A stretch of DNA of 64,000 nucleotides from Symbiodinium natans (GCA_905221605.1 CAJNDS010000063.1:95001-159000); one strand, 5' to 3'. Shown: positions 1 to 11,322, counted from the first letter of the stretch. Numbers and translations are program-made. Notes: a model not told the origin generated them from the letters alone.

Positions 1-555
1 TTAGGCTTTAGGTTTGAGGGAGTGAGGGCCTTATAGAAGCCCTTTTAAGGGATTGTATAGGGCGCTGATTCCCTCATTCCCTACAATTCTTTTTTTGGAG
101 TGTGTGTCTTCGGCAAAGCTTCGGCCTCTGACTTTTCAAGAAGCCCGAAAAATTAGCCCTAAACCCTAGCCCTAAACCCTAAACCCTAAGCCCTAAACCC
201 TAAACCCTAACCCCTAAGCTCTAAAGACTCTAGACCCCAAGTTCGAAATGCGGACTTGTGGAATTGCAGCATTCAAAGGTTGGCCGACGCAGTAGTTTGA
301 TGTTCAGTCTGGCTGGAGTGAGGCTTTGCGCAAGGGTTTCGGGAATAGTTTCAGAGGCGCAGAACCCATAGCACTGCTAGTTCGCAATTGCTTACATTTT
401 TTCGCCGAAACAACCCTAAACCCTAAACCCTAAACCAGTGTGGGGCGGGCTTTAGGGCGCGGTTGGAACCCTGTGGTGTAGACCCTGACAACCCTGGAGT
501 CCAAAAGCCTCGCAGGAAAATAGGGGATCCGACCATGAAAGGAAACCCAGGGTTT

Positions 556-685
556 AGGTGGTTTAGGGTTTAGGGTTTAGGGTTTGGGGTTTGGGGTTTA
601 GGGTTTAGGGTTTAGGGGGTTTAGGGTTTAGGGTTTAGGGTTTAGGGGGTTTAGGGTTCAGGGTTCAGGGTTTAGGGTTTAGGGT
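556..685. repeat. TTTAGGG array, degenerate
   Basis: TTTAGGG with TTTGGGG and TTCAGGG variants and TTTAGGGGG phase slips. Confidence 0.9.
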
Positions 686-868
686 CTCCCTCGCCCACTC
701 CCGGCCCAGTACCCTTCGCAAGGTGTAAGGCATCTTAAAGGAAACTTGCGGCCGGGTCCCACGCACACCAGCAACTACTATTTGCTTAAGAAGCCCCAAC
801 AAATGTACAACATAATAATCCCGATATTGCCCTTTTTTAATTTATAAGGAGGATTTGTTTGTTTCCAG

Positions 869-931
869 GTGTTAAGCAAGTAGTAGGAAAGGAATGGTCA
901 CCCGAAGCCTGGCAAGCATTCCTGGTGCCAG
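869..931 (+). CDS. short exon candidate
   Basis: Between TTTCCAG and CCAG-GTGAAA only one frame is open: VKQVVGKEWSPEAWQAFLVP. Unknown product. Confidence 0.4.
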
Positions 932-1275
932 GTGAAAGGCGTCGGGGGCCAAGTACTGCTAGTCCCTGGCTTTAGGGTTGAGGGGTTTAGGGTTTTAGGG
1001 TTTTAGGGTTTAGGGTTGAACCCTCAACGCTGCACCGTGGACCCTCGGATCTAAAGACATAAAATGCTAGGCTTATGAGCTTTAATCCGTGACGCCTTAC
1101 CACCCTGAACCCTGAACCCCAAACCCTAATCCCGAAACCCTAAACCCTGAATTGAGATGCTCCCCCCCAATGTTCCCGCCCCTCAAGAAGCAAGAAGCCT
1201 GCTTAAACAAGAAGAATGAATAGTGGCACAGTAGATACATCACCAGCAGCACCCACAATGAAATCCCTAATCCCG

Positions 1276-1350
1276 AAACCCTAAACCCTAAACCCTAAAC
1301 CCTAAACCCTAAACCCTAAACCCTAAACCCTAAACCCTAAACCCTAAACC
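1276..1350. repeat. CCCTAAA array
   Basis: About ten near-perfect units ending 2 bases before the exon at 1353. Confidence 0.95.
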
Positions 1351-1352
1351 AG

Positions 1353-1426
1353 AAGCAAGGGCCCCAAAGCATCCTGAAAGCCCTGACTGCCCGGAGCTCA
1401 GTGGCAGACGTAGGAGCTTGAACATG
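1353..1426 (+). CDS. short exon candidate
   Basis: Directly after a CCCTAAA array (AACCAG), encodes ARAPKHPESPDCPELSGRRR then SLNM, with a GTAGGG donor leading straight into a TTTAGGG array. A clean example of the array-exon-array layout. Confidence 0.45.
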
Positions 1427-1904
1427 GTAGGGTTTGGGGTTTAGGGTTTAGGGTTTAGGGTTTAGGGTTTGGGGTTTAGGGTTTAGGGTTTAGGGTTTAG
1501 AGTTTTGGTTTGGGGTTGAGTAGCACACAGGTCCGCAAGCCCAAGAGAAGCAGAACTCCCAGCGCAGCTGGAAGGGCTTGGTGTCTTCTCAGGATTTCCA
1601 GGGCTTAGAGTGCCCGCTGTCATTCCGATACGCTTGAACTGTGGCAGGACACATCCAGCTTGAGGGATGCCATTTGTTCAACCCTAAACCCTGAACCCTA
1701 AGCACTCAACCCTAAACCCAAAACCCTAAACCCTAGCCCTAAGCCCGAAACCCAAAACCCTAAACCGTAAAACATTAAACCCCCCAAGCCCGAAGAAGTT
1801 CCCTTAATGTACTCCGAATATGGCCGTTATACCAGTTGAAGGATCTTAAAAAAGGGGCCCACCCAAACACAACCTTGAGGGTCCAAGGTACAACCCCTAG
1901 ACAG

Positions 1905-1984
1905 AAGCTGCCCAGGGCACCATGAGCATGAAGCCACCAGCGCCTTCCGCGCGCACACGGGAACGCTGCCCGCCAAGACCCCAG
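1905..1984 (+). CDS. weak exon candidate
   Basis: After CTAGACAG, open frame SCPGHHEHEATSAFRAHTG then TLPAKTP; CCCTAAA upstream and TTTAGGG downstream. No good donor seen. Confidence 0.25.
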
Positions 1985-2288
1985 GGGCTGGGATTTTTGG
2001 TCTTGGGTTTTGGGTTTAGGGTTTAGGGTTTCGAGAGCTTTTGGTTTTGGGAGTTTAGAGTTTCAAGTGGTGAGGGGCTTATAGTGTTTAAGCGGTTTGT
2101 GGGGTTTACAGGGTTCATAGAGGTTGAGAGATTTATACAGGGCTTGGGGGGGTGAGAGTATGGGGGGTTGGGGGTTTGCATGGTTATGGGGTTTTCAAGG
2201 TGTTACTGTTCCACCCTCTTTCGTGTGAACCCCCCCCCCCCCCGCGAACAGCTGAAGCTGATTTTGTCCTTCTTGAAACTTTCCGGAG

Positions 2289-2411
2289 ATTTTTATGGTG
2301 TTAAACGAGATGAGGTTATGCGAATTTGAAAGGAACGGCGAGGCCCGGCGGTTGAAATTCAAGGCGCGCCCGCACGAAGTTTTCTTGCGACACCCGGAAG
2401 ACTTGACGTAG
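2289..2411 (+). CDS. probable terminal exon, charged protein
   Basis: After TTTCCGGAG, 40 codons to TAG 2409-2411: IFMVLNEMRLCEFERNGEAR then RLKFKARPHEVFLRHPEDLT. Rich in Arg/Glu/Lys with good codon texture. An open frame also exists on the opposite strand (2195-2479), but its composition is poor. Not recognised. Confidence 0.5.
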   Translation: MFMVLNEMRLCEFERNGEARRLKFKARPHEVFLRHPEDLT

Positions 2412-2627
2412 TTGCAGAACCCACCTAGAGACCCCCAAACCGTCGCACGATCCCGAATAGCCCGACGCACTTGCCTCAATTCAGGGGACCCCTACTCAAG
2501 AAACCCTAAACCCTAAACCCTAAACCCTAAAAGAGGGCGTAAGGTTTACAAGCTGGAGGTTGCGGGCTTCAGGGAGTATAGGGTTGCACTGGGTACCGAC
2601 CCTGGCGGCGAATATGGGGGTTTATGA

Positions 2628-2754
2628 CCCTAAACCCTAAACCCTAAACCCTAAACCCTAAACCCTAAACCCTAAACCCTAAACCCTAAACCCTAAACCC
2701 TAAACCCTAAACCCTAAACCCTAAACCCTAAACCCTAAACCCTAAACCCTAAAC
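2628..2754. repeat. CCCTAAA array, pure
   Basis: About 18 uninterrupted units. Confidence 0.95.
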
Positions 2755-3184
2755 CAAATAGTAGGACCTTATAGTCAGGACCCCAATAAGGTACCGTAAA
2801 CCTCCCCCCTTGTTGGGGATGGCAATGGTCGCGAGAACGCTTGAGCTGAATGTACAAGGCCATGTCTCAAAAAGGGAGAAGAGCCTGACTGGGCGCAGTT
2901 TTTCCTGGCGAGTCTGGGGTTTAGGGTTTAGGTTTTTTGGGTTTAGGGTTCAGGGCTTAGGGTTTAGGGTTTGGGGAAACCTGGTCCGTGAGTGCTTGAA
3001 GCGTGGCTTTTGTACCACTTGCAGCCCACGCATAGCCAAGTCTGCCTAATTCAACCACAACCCTAAATTATAAGGTTCAAAAAGTCCATGCGCAGGAAGA
3101 AGTCCTCAATCCAAAGCCCGAAGCAGCCCTAACACTTAGACCCACACGCAGTCGAGGGGAGCATTGTTGCCCCACAACATGCAG

Positions 3185-3229
3185 GCGCTTTTATCGTAGT
3201 CTCAGAGGACCAGCTTTTGACACCTCGCC
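3185..3229 (+). CDS. short exon candidate
   Basis: After CATGCAG, reads AFIVVSEDQLLTPRP; 3' border uncertain, running towards TTTAGGG-like sequence. Confidence 0.3.
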
Positions 3230-3482
3230 CTCTGTTTTGGGTTTTGGGTTTAGGGCTTAGGGTTCCTTGCTCCTGCACGCAAGGGTAACGGGTTTATAAG
3301 CCCAGGGTCCCCCTATAACCCCTCAACCCGACAGGGTCGCAGCGTACCCGTTCCCTCTACTATCCGCCAAACCTCAGAATATCCACAGACTTCTGTCAAC
3401 TCTACACCCTAAGGCTGCAACCCGGAACCCTACAGCCGGAAAGTGAAAGGGTTTTAGGCTTTAGGGTAAGTTTCAAGCCCAG

Positions 3483-3521
3483 GTATGGTGAAAAGTGCTA
3501 CCGCAAGAATCCCGACCACAG
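3483..3521 (+). CDS. PBZ zinc-finger micro-exon
   Basis: A 39-nt exon between AGCCCAG and CACAG-GTGCCT encoding YGEKCYRKNPDH. This matches the core of the PAR-binding zinc finger (PBZ: C..YG..CYR.N..H.....H), found in APLF/CHFR-type proteins that bind poly(ADP-ribose) in the DNA-damage response. The first Cys and last His would have to come from neighbouring exons, which I did not find. The motif match is strong for its size; the rest of the gene is unknown. Confidence 0.55.
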
Positions 3522-3693
3522 GTGCCTTTTTTGCGGATCTGCGAAGTTGGGGGTCTTCCGGATTTTCCGGTTGAGGGCTAGCGGTTGAGGGTTTAGGGGC
3601 TAGCGGTTTAGGGTTTAGGGTTTAGGGCTTAGAGCCTGAAACCCTAGGGTTTAGGGTTTAGTGAGGCTAGTGCCTCAAACCCCAAACTCCCAA

Positions 3694-3712
3694 ACAACCC
3701 CCCCACCCCCCC

Positions 3713-3747
<35 letters not shown>

Positions 3748-3952
3748 TGGCAGAACCCATAGAGCGAAAGCCCTCAAACCCCCCCTAAACCCAACCAGCC
3801 CCCTAACGCCCTGAATTCTGAAAAGCACTAAGGCTCTGCCCCTTCCCCCTCCCCCCCCCCCCTCCCCCCCCCCTCCCCCCCCCCCCTCCCCCCCCCCCCT
3901 ACCCCCCCCCCCCCTCCCCCCCCCCCCCTCCCCCCCCCCCCCCCCCCCCCCT

Positions 3953-3983
<31 letters not shown>

Positions 3984-4015
3984 CCCCCCCCCCCCCCCCT
4001 CCCCCCCCCCCCCCC
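3694..4015. repeat. poly-C tract with T interruptions
   Basis: More than 250 nearly pure C in two blocks. Open frames through it are poly-Gly artefacts. Confidence 0.95.
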
Positions 4016-4021
4016 AGACTC

Positions 4022-4211
4022 AAGGGACTGAAGGAGGGACCCTTATCAGGGACCTTAGGGGAAATTTCGGGGCTACTCAGGTATATAGGGACTATACAAG
4101 GTGTATATATACATATATAATACACATATACAGATATATATATATATATGTATATAGAAAGGGGAATAAGCTTAGGGGAATAAGTTTAAGGGTCCCTTCT
4201 TTGCCTCCCTT
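4022..4211. repeat. dispersed palindromic repeat, copy 1
   Basis: Left arm GGGACTGAAGGAGGGACCCT, right arm AAGGGTCCCTTCTTTGCCTCCC, with a TA-rich centre. A related copy is at 54644-54784. Confidence 0.45.
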
Positions 4212-5141
4212 GGAGAATGACCACTCAAAGTCCAGGGCTTTTTGGGGTTTCTTAGGTGCTGAGTAGGGAACCTGTAGCCTTTTTTTTTTTTTGGGGGGGG
4301 GGGGAAGTTGAAACCCCATGTACAGGGTTTGGGGTTTGGTGTTTGGGGTTTAGGGCTACTTTAGGGTTTAGGGTTTAGGGCTACTCGGAGGTTCAGGGTA
4401 CTTATTCCATGGACACCCCCTTTTATCCCTGAACAGACACTGGGCAGAAGGTACTGTTGAATCTAGACAGCTCCTAAGCCATTCCCTTTTCTCGGCCAAG
4501 AGACTTAAACCCTAGAACCGGAACTCCAAATGCTAAACCCTGATTGGGATGAAGCGCAAGTTCTGTTGGAACATCTTGCCGTTTCAGGGAGGCCGGGTTG
4601 GGTTTAGGAATTGAGCGGTTGCCGGGACCCTCAAAGTACGTAAAACCCTCTCAACACCAATAAAAGGGCCGATACCTTGCATAATTCTTGGGGGTTTAGG
4701 GTTTAGGGTTTAGGGTTTAGGGTTTAGGGCTTAGGGTTTAGGGCTTCGGGCTTCGGGCTTAGGGCTTAGAGTTTAGATAGGTGTTAAGGGTTTTTAGGGT
4801 TTGCATGGGCGAGGAAGGAGCTCAGTCATCCGGGAGATCCTGACTGGGAGGACGGGAGGTTGAGGGTTTAGGGTTTAGGGTTTAGGGTTTAGGGTTTAGG
4901 GATTAGGGGTTATAGCTAAAATCATCTCTCTTCAGGTTGTTGGAAAGCCCGAATTGGCCTTACAGTCAACCCAAGACTCGAAACTCTAAACCCTAGACCG
5001 TAACCCCGAAGCCCTAACCTCCCAAATTAGTCCCTGGATTCTGGGATGCCAATCAAAAAGCTGTTTTCCAATCAAGCTGTTGTCCAATCAAAAAAGCTTC
5101 TTTCCCAACCAAAAAGGACTGTCCCTCCTGCAGGAAGGAAG

Positions 5142-5232
5142 GTTTGCTGGAAGGAAGGAATACAGGAATGAAGGAAAGGAAGGAAGGAAGGAAGCACATG
5201 AAGGAAGGAGGGAAGGAAGCAAGGAAGGAAAA
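5142..5232. repeat. GGAA microsatellite
   Basis: Imperfect GGAAGGAA array. Confidence 0.9.
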
Positions 5233-5515
5233 ACGGAAGGACTAGTATTTATAGTACGTAAAGTACATGTTGTACATGTTGTACATCTACGTAGTATAGT
5301 TTTATTGTAAATATAGTATATAGTAATATAGTATGTATATACTTACATATACAAAGTATATACTACGACGACGACGACGACGACGCATCCACTCATGATG
5401 GTTCAAACGCAGATTTTGGGCTCAAGCACCTCCCCACCATGGCTGGCTCCGAACTGCAGGCTTGCCTTTGCATGGATTAGGGTTCGCTAATCAAGATCTC
5501 CCACTGCCCGCACAG

Positions 5516-5572
5516 ATGTTTGTTTTGGACCTGGACAGCTCACTGGCGCCGGAGAAACTCAGCTGTGTGTAT
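5516..5572 (+). CDS. short exon candidate
   Basis: After CCGCACAG, 19 codons MFVLDLDSSLAPEKLSCVY with a GTGAGT donor. Unknown product. A spliced-leader-like string and an ATG lie just upstream (5413-5441). Confidence 0.45.
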
Positions 5573-5643
5573 GTGAGTGCCACTCATCAGAATCTCCCAC
5601 CAGCATCAGAGGCGGACGTTCGACGGCGAATCAACCGACCACA

Positions 5644-5811
5644 GAATACTCGTCAGTGACGCTGTTGCTGGTACCTCGCCTTCGCAATTTATGCCAGATG
5701 TGGCAGAAGTGCACCGCGGCGACGCACTACGCGTTCGAGTGGGCGCGGAAGAGACGAGTGACGCCGCGCTTTCCCTCACTTCATACCCAGCGCCGCCTGC
5801 TGCTGCTGCTG

Positions 5812-5894
<83 letters not shown>

Positions 5895-5943
5895 GCTACT
5901 GCTACTGCTACTGCTACTGCTACTGCTACTGCTACTGCTACTC

Positions 5944-5975
<32 letters not shown>

Positions 5976-6178
5976 GCTACTATTACTCCTACTCCGACTC
6001 CGACAGGAGCTCCTGCTCCTGCTCCTGCTCCTACTCCTCCTACTCCTCCTCCTGCTCCTGCTGCTGCTGCTGCTGCTCCTGCTCCTGCTCCTCCTCCGGC
6101 TCCGGCTCCGGCTCTTGCTCCTGCTCCTGCTCCTGCTCCCGCTCCCGCTCCTGCTGCTGCTCCTCCTGCTGCTGCTGT
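5644..6178 (+). CDS. exon running into Thr/Ala/Pro repeats
   Basis: After GACCACAG, open frame with ordinary sequence (SDAVAGTSPSQFMPDVAEV, HRGDALRVRVGAEETSDAAL) and then a long CTA/CTG/CTC array read as poly-Thr, Thr-Ala and Pro-Ala. The unique part looks coding. Whether the repeat is translated is unclear and the 3' end is unknown. Confidence 0.35.
5806..6178. repeat. CTA / CTG / CTC trinucleotide array
   Basis: CTA block, CTACTG block, CTA again, then CTC/CTG/CGG mixes, followed by a TA tract. Confidence 0.95.
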
Positions 6179-6185
6179 ATTTTGC

Positions 6186-6187
6186 AG

Positions 6188-6220
<33 letters not shown>

Positions 6221-7262
6221 TTCTGAATTTATCTATTGGTTTGTTTGTTTATTTGTGTATGTGCTTCTTTGTTTCTTTGTTTCTTTGTTTTTTTGTTTAT
6301 TTGTTTCTGTGTTTCGTTGTTTCTTTGTTTGTGAATTTGTTTGTTTGCTTTTTGTTTATTTTTTATTTGTGAATTTGTTTATTTGTTTCTTTTGTTCATT
6401 TCTTCATTGTTTATGCATTTTTTCTTTGGGTTATGTATTATGTACGATTATCATATATATATATATACATATACATATATACACACATATTGTCTTGTAT
6501 ATTATGTTGTATTATGTTATATTGTATTAAATGAAATTATATTATATCATATTACATCTTATTATATTAGTGCTAAGCCGATGGACAAAAAGAAGGAAGG
6601 GCGGAAACCTCAGCTTCAACATGTGGCTGAGCTTGTTAGGCGATACTTCCCCTTCTAAGATTGCCATCTTAAGTTGCAGTACCTATCAGGTGCATTTCAA
6701 CACTCGCGCAAGCACTGGATTTTTCTGCGATGACATCCTGGACGCTTTTGACCAGCACAACAGAGGCACGGCCCAAGCAGCGCATCAAGGACAACCCACG
6801 TGTAATCTATCTCGATTTGGCCAAGCTTGTTATATTACATTATTTTGCTTTTGGTATAGCTTATATCGCAATATATCATAGTATATTATTATCTATATGC
6901 TTATTAAGTTCTAGATGTTCTAGATATTCCGTGATTTCGTATGTATATTTCCACGTACACATATAAATGTTGTATTTAGCACACACATGAAATATACTAC
7001 ATACAGTACACGTTATTTATCATATATTTACGCAGTACATCTTATAAAAGATGTATATATGTAAACATGTGTAAGGTATGTGTTATGTATAAAATGTAGT
7101 GTGCATATATATATATATATGTGTGTGTGCGTGTTTTATATATTGCATATCGTTGATTTTCTGTTATGTATTGTACATGGTGTATTGTATAATATATATA
7201 TATACATATATATATATACATATGATATTACCATATATATATATATATATATATATTCAATA
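6186..7262. repeat. AT-rich region with TA and TTTG microsatellites
   Basis: TA blocks (6188-6221, 6453-6484, 7107-7120, 7190-7256) and TTTG/TTTC-rich sequence (6238-6400). A short coding-like stretch (FNTRASTGFFCDDILDAFDQ, about 6694-6756) and KDNPRVIYLDLAKLV in another frame lie between, with no clear splice sites. Confidence 0.8.
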
Positions 7263-8007
7263 TATTCAGTATATATGAGTCTCCATGCCGAACGGAAACC
7301 TGACGCCAATAGCCACGACAGCTCGACAGCCACGCAGTTCGCGAGCCGTTCAAGAGCGATGCCAGTTGCGAATTTAGCGAAGCAAAACGTCCAGAAGTGA
7401 CAGCGGTCACGCATTTTTGAAAGGACGGACGTTCGAAAGCAATGACAATTACGCATTTGGCGATCCCGTGCTTGAGGAACGTGTCCATATTAAGAACAGT
7501 TTGACGGAACAAATTTGCTTGATTGGAGAGGCAGTTTTCCGGATATTGAAATTTTCTTGGAAATGCCAAAAAAAGTTTTTTGATTGGAAAAGGTCTTTGG
7601 TTTCTTGAAAGTTGTTCGTGGTTGTTTTGAGCAACTTTTTTGAAAGGAGGTGTTTTTTCAAATGGAGTTCCGGATACTGGTCGTGGGGATTCTATGATCA
7701 CGGATGTCGGTGGTTCATTTGTGTGGTTTTAGGGGATGTTTGTGCGCCTCCAGCTGCAAACCCCTTAGCTAGGAACTGGAGGAACCCTCCGCAAGCAGGG
7801 TTTAGGGTTTTGGGGTTTAGGGTTTGGGGTTTAGGGTGTGGGGTTTGGGGTTTAGGGTTTGATGTTTAGTTTGGGGGTTTTGTGTTTGGGGTTCAGGGCT
7901 GCAGCTATCATGATTGTCTTTTAGAGTTCCTTCAGCTGGTCTTTAGCCATCTGCGGGTTCCTATTATTGAATTGGGGCATCTCCTGGGTTTAGGGTTGAT
8001 ATGTAAC

Positions 8008-8263
8008 CTATACAGGGACCCCCTAGTTATAAGTAGAGCTGTAAGAGCCCTAAATTGGGTTGTAAGGATCCTAACTTAGGTGATAAGTCCCTTAAGTATA
8101 GTTAGTAGACTAAGATATGTAGCCTATAAGGGAGTATACAAGGAGGGGTTTCTTACTATAGTAACTGTAGTTAAGGGACTTAGAACCTAAGTTAGGGCCC
8201 TTAGACGCCAATTTAGGGTTCTTGTCACTCCACATATAACTCGGGGGTCCCGCCTTGTATAAG
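8008..8263. mobile_element. 256-bp hairpin element
   Basis: Two arms of about 90 bp: left TATACAGGGACCCCCTAGTT ... AAGTCCCTTAAGTATAGTTA, right the reverse complement with few mismatches (TAGTTAAGGGACTTAGAACC ... AACTCGGGGGTCCCGCCTTG). The loop is about 70 bp. MITE-like; no other clear copy in the window. Confidence 0.65.
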
Positions 8264-8854
8264 GGAGTATAGAAGGGAGCCAACTTCGCCAAATTCCGTT
8301 TCAGAACCAGGAAGTTTTTGGGACATTTGGTGCTGAAGCCCGTGAATCACTGACATCCGGTGGTGGCTCTAATTCAACCCTAAACCCCAGGATAGGATCG
8401 ATGCCTCAAACCAAACAAAGCCACAAGACCTGGCGTTGGGAATTGGGGAATGCAATTTCCTTAAAACCTTCCTGAAGGGGTTATTTGTAGCGGTTACAAG
8501 GCTCCCAACCCCTCAACCCCAAACCCCCAAAGATCGTCAAAGACCAAGCGGCGAGCCGTACAAGCACACCAAACTCTTTCTATTCAGGGGTTGGGGCTGC
8601 AGATCGTAAAGTTCGATCTCTTAGGGGTTCAGGGTTCAGGGTTTGTGGAGTTTGGAGTTTGCGCCCTAAACCCTAAGTACTATAAACCCTATAACCCCAA
8701 TAAACCGCATAAACTCTATAAAGCCAATAAACCCTATAAACCCTTTAAACCCTAGAAACTCTAGAAACCATATAAACTTTTTAAACCCATAAACCCTACA
8801 AACCCTATAAACCCTAGAAACCCTAGAATCCCTAAACCCCAAACCTCGAAAAAG

Positions 8855-8915
8855 CGAGGAGCGGGCGGTGCTTCCTCCACCGCCTCTTGGTTCCGACGCT
8901 TCGGAGGCGAGCAGG
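8855..8915 (+). CDS. short exon candidate
   Basis: After GAAAAAG: RGAGGASSTASWFRRFGGEQ, then CAGG before GTTTGA. Unknown product. Confidence 0.4.
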
Positions 8916-9167
8916 GTTTGACGCTTTGAGCATGTGAAGCGTTTGGAGCACCTGGGACACTTGACAACCGTCCGGTCGGCGGACCCTAAACCCTACACCC
9001 TACACCCTAAACCCTAGACCCTAAACCTTAAACCCTAAACCCTAAACCCTAAGCTCGCTCCTGGCCCCTGGCCATGCCTTAGTCTTGAACTCAAGACGTT
9101 TCAAGATCAAATTGGCCATGATCAGTCCGCATCCTGAGCTCAAGACGTTTCGAGTCGAGAATGGGAG

Positions 9168-9265
9168 GGTTTAGGGTTTAGGGTTTAGGGTTTAGGGTTT
9201 AGGGTTTAGGGTTTAGGGTTTAGCGTTTAGGGTTTAGGGTTTAGGGTTTAGGGTTTAGGGTTTAG
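9168..9265. repeat. TTTAGGG array
   Basis: About 14 units with one TTTAGCG. Flanked on both sides by a short duplicated sequence (GTCGAGAATGGGAGGG at 9152 and 9279). Confidence 0.95.
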
Positions 9266-9449
9266 GAAGATGTTTCAAGTCGAGAATGGGAGGGCTTAGG
9301 GGAGTTTAGAGGTTCTGGGGTGGTTTAGGGATAGCACTCTCCAGGTGACTCGTGACGAGAACTACTCCTTGGACTTTCACTTGATGACCCAGGCGCCGAG
9401 AGTGCAAGGGTTGTCCCCTAAACCCCCCTAAACCCCTATTTCAACTCTT

Positions 9450-9563
9450 CTTAGAAGCTCACTTGACTTAGTAAGTCTGCTTAGTGACTCCCAGGAATCC
9501 TATCAGAACCCCCATCATCCACCTCACTATCCGTACTTACTAAGTCAAAAAGGGGAACCCAAG
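9450..9563. mobile_element. MITE family A copy 1
   Basis: About 110-bp palindromic element: ends match CTT-GAAGC-CTTTTGACTTAGTAAGT and its reverse complement. This copy starts CTTAGAAGCTCACTTGACTT and ends ACTTACTAAGTC...CCAAG. No coding capacity. Confidence 0.6.
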
Positions 9564-10755
9564 TTCAACCCCTAAGTCCTTCAAACCCTTACTTACGTCC
9601 TTAAAACCCTGAAGCCCTTAAACACCTCAATCCCTGAACCCAAACCCCTAACCCTAAACCCTAAACCCTAAACCCTAAACCCTAAACCCTAAACCCTAAA
9701 CCCTCTAGCTCAGGGCTCAGGGTCTGACAGAGAGAGCGTCTCGTAGAGTTGCGGATACATCCCGGGAACATCACAAGACGTAAAAAGCAGGAGTTTCCTA
9801 AGGGTTTATAGGGTTTTGCAGCTTAGGGAAAAACCCTAAACCCTAAACCCTAAACCCTAAACCCTAAGCCCTAAACCCTAAACCCTAAACGGGTTCAGGC
9901 TTTATAGGGGTAGGGTCGTAAACTCCATACGCCCATGCAAAGTTCGGATGGAAGACTCACCTTCAGTCCTGAAGAGCCTTGGGTAAAGCCCTAAACCCTA
10001 GAAACCTAAACCCTGAACCCCAAGCGCCCAAGATTGTGTCCGCAAGTTCTTGTAGACCCTAAACCCCAAGCTCCAAAATCATGAAGTTCTGAGGAGCCTT
10101 AATCCCTAAGCCTTGGAGCCTTCTGCAAGCAGGTCAACCTTACCCGCGGCGGCCGCGCTATGCGGATCATCAACCGCCAAGAGGTCGGGACCCTCATCTC
10201 CTAAACCCGAAACCATTAAACCTGACCCTAAACCCTAAACCCTAAACCCTAAACCTTAAGCCCTAAGCCCGAAAACCCTCAACCCTGGGGTTTAGGGCTT
10301 AGGGCTTCGAGCTTCGGGTTCCGTAGACGACCCAAGGCTGCTGGAAAGCCTACAGGTCCCTCTTGGATCCCCAAGCCCAAAGCCCGACGTTTAGGGTTTA
10401 GGGTTTAGGGTTTAGGGTTTAGGGTTTAGGGTCTAGGGTCTAGGGTTAGGGATTAGGCTTTAGGGTACCTCAAAACCCTAAACCCCAAACCCTGAACCCT
10501 AAACCCTGGACCCTGTCGAAGTCTGATATCAGCCATGGACCCTGAACCCTGGCCCGAAGGCCCAAACCCTGCAACCCCATAAACCCTGAAATCCTCAACC
10601 AGTAAACTCCTAAGTGCCCTGGGCCAACATTTTGGGCTTACCTGATACTTAGGGTTTAGGTTTAGGGACCGCTATATGCGTCCCCCGACCCTCTGAGTAT
10701 ATCCTGCGGTTTAGGGTTGAAGGTTTAGGGTTTGGAGTTGAGGGTTTAGGGTACA
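9564..10755. other. telomere-like repeats, no convincing gene
   Basis: CCCTAAA (9646-9705, 9833-9890, 10218-10255) and TTTAGGG (10389-10450) arrays with short unique stretches. Around 10140-10190 there is a GC-rich segment with MRIINRQEVGTL, too short to call. Confidence 0.6.
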
Positions 10756-10759
10756 TTAG

Positions 10760-11113
10760 GCGTCATCCGGACATAGGAAGCCCCCTGAAAACCCTAAACC
10801 CTTTCCGGCCGCGCCGAAATCTGGCAAAGACCAGGAACGATCGAAGTCTTCCGACTGGGACCGACGGGAGCCGAACCTGTGTTGTTTGGGGCTGGCTTGC
10901 GTGGTCAAGGTTGGTGTCGCGCCAGCAGAGGAGTGTGAGTGTGAGACGTTGGCAAACAAACCTGTGAAGCCGAAACCAGTGGGCTGTCCGTGGCTTTGCC
11001 GGCTTCACAACTGGGGGCTGTTCTGGGAAACGCTCCTAGAGCCCTTGCAGCCTGCGGGCGGCGCAAGCTTGCGCTCGTGCGAACGACTCGTTGTCCCAGG
11101 GCATGTAGTTTAG
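10760..11113 (+). CDS. 117-codon open exon, Cys-rich, terminal
   Basis: Open without an ATG from just after ACATTAG to TAG 11111-11113. It runs GKDQERSKSSDWDRREPNLC, VVKVGVAPAEECECETLANK, PVKPKPVGCPWLCRLHNWGL and FWETLLEPLQPAGGASLRSC. Charged N-part, then Cys/Trp-rich. The minus strand is also open here (GC-rich shadow). The first 40 nt (about 10782-10803) include a CCCTAAA unit, so the true acceptor may lie later. Not recognised. Confidence 0.45.
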   Translation, partial: ASSGHRKPPENPKPFPAAPKSGKDQERSKSSDWDRREPNLCCLGLACVVKVGVAPAEECECETLANKPVKPKPVGCPWLCRLHNWGLFWETLLEPLQPAGGASLRSCERLVVPGHVV

Positions 11114-11256
11114 GGTCAAGGCGACCAGAGAAGCCCGACTCTGTAGAGCTCTGAATTCTTAAACACCGCACCCTAAGCCCCTGAGCCCCTAAGCCCTAAG
11201 CCCCTAAGCCCCTAAGTCCCTAAGCCTAATGCCTTCATCCAAGACCTGTCGCCCAG

Positions 11257-11322
11257 GGGATGACCTATGCACAGACCGTGACCCACAGCTACTTTGAAAA
11301 GGCCACGCAAAGCTTTGTGGGG
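11257..11322 (+). CDS. short exon candidate
   Basis: After TCGCCCAG: GMTYAQTVTHSYFEKATQSF then VG, ending at a GTCAGT donor. Natural-looking composition; product unknown. Confidence 0.45.

Noticed and set aside
3667-4125. 152-codon Gly-rich ORF on the minus strand
   Set aside because: A reading of the poly-C tract with no unique coding sequence.
5656-6372. 238-codon Leu-rich ORF
   Set aside because: Frame through the CTA/CTG array and AT-rich tail; the frame used by the unique upstream sequence is different.
7136-7701. Minus-strand ORFs of 70-157 codons near 7.2-7.7 kb
   Set aside because: Cross TA microsatellites and an internally repeated segment (CGTTCAAGAGCGATGCC / CGTTCGAAAGCAATGAC); no protein-like run or splice sites.
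10756-11171. Minus-strand ORFs of 67-88 codons
   Set aside because: Shadows in a GC-rich stretch; the + frame is longer and more protein-like.
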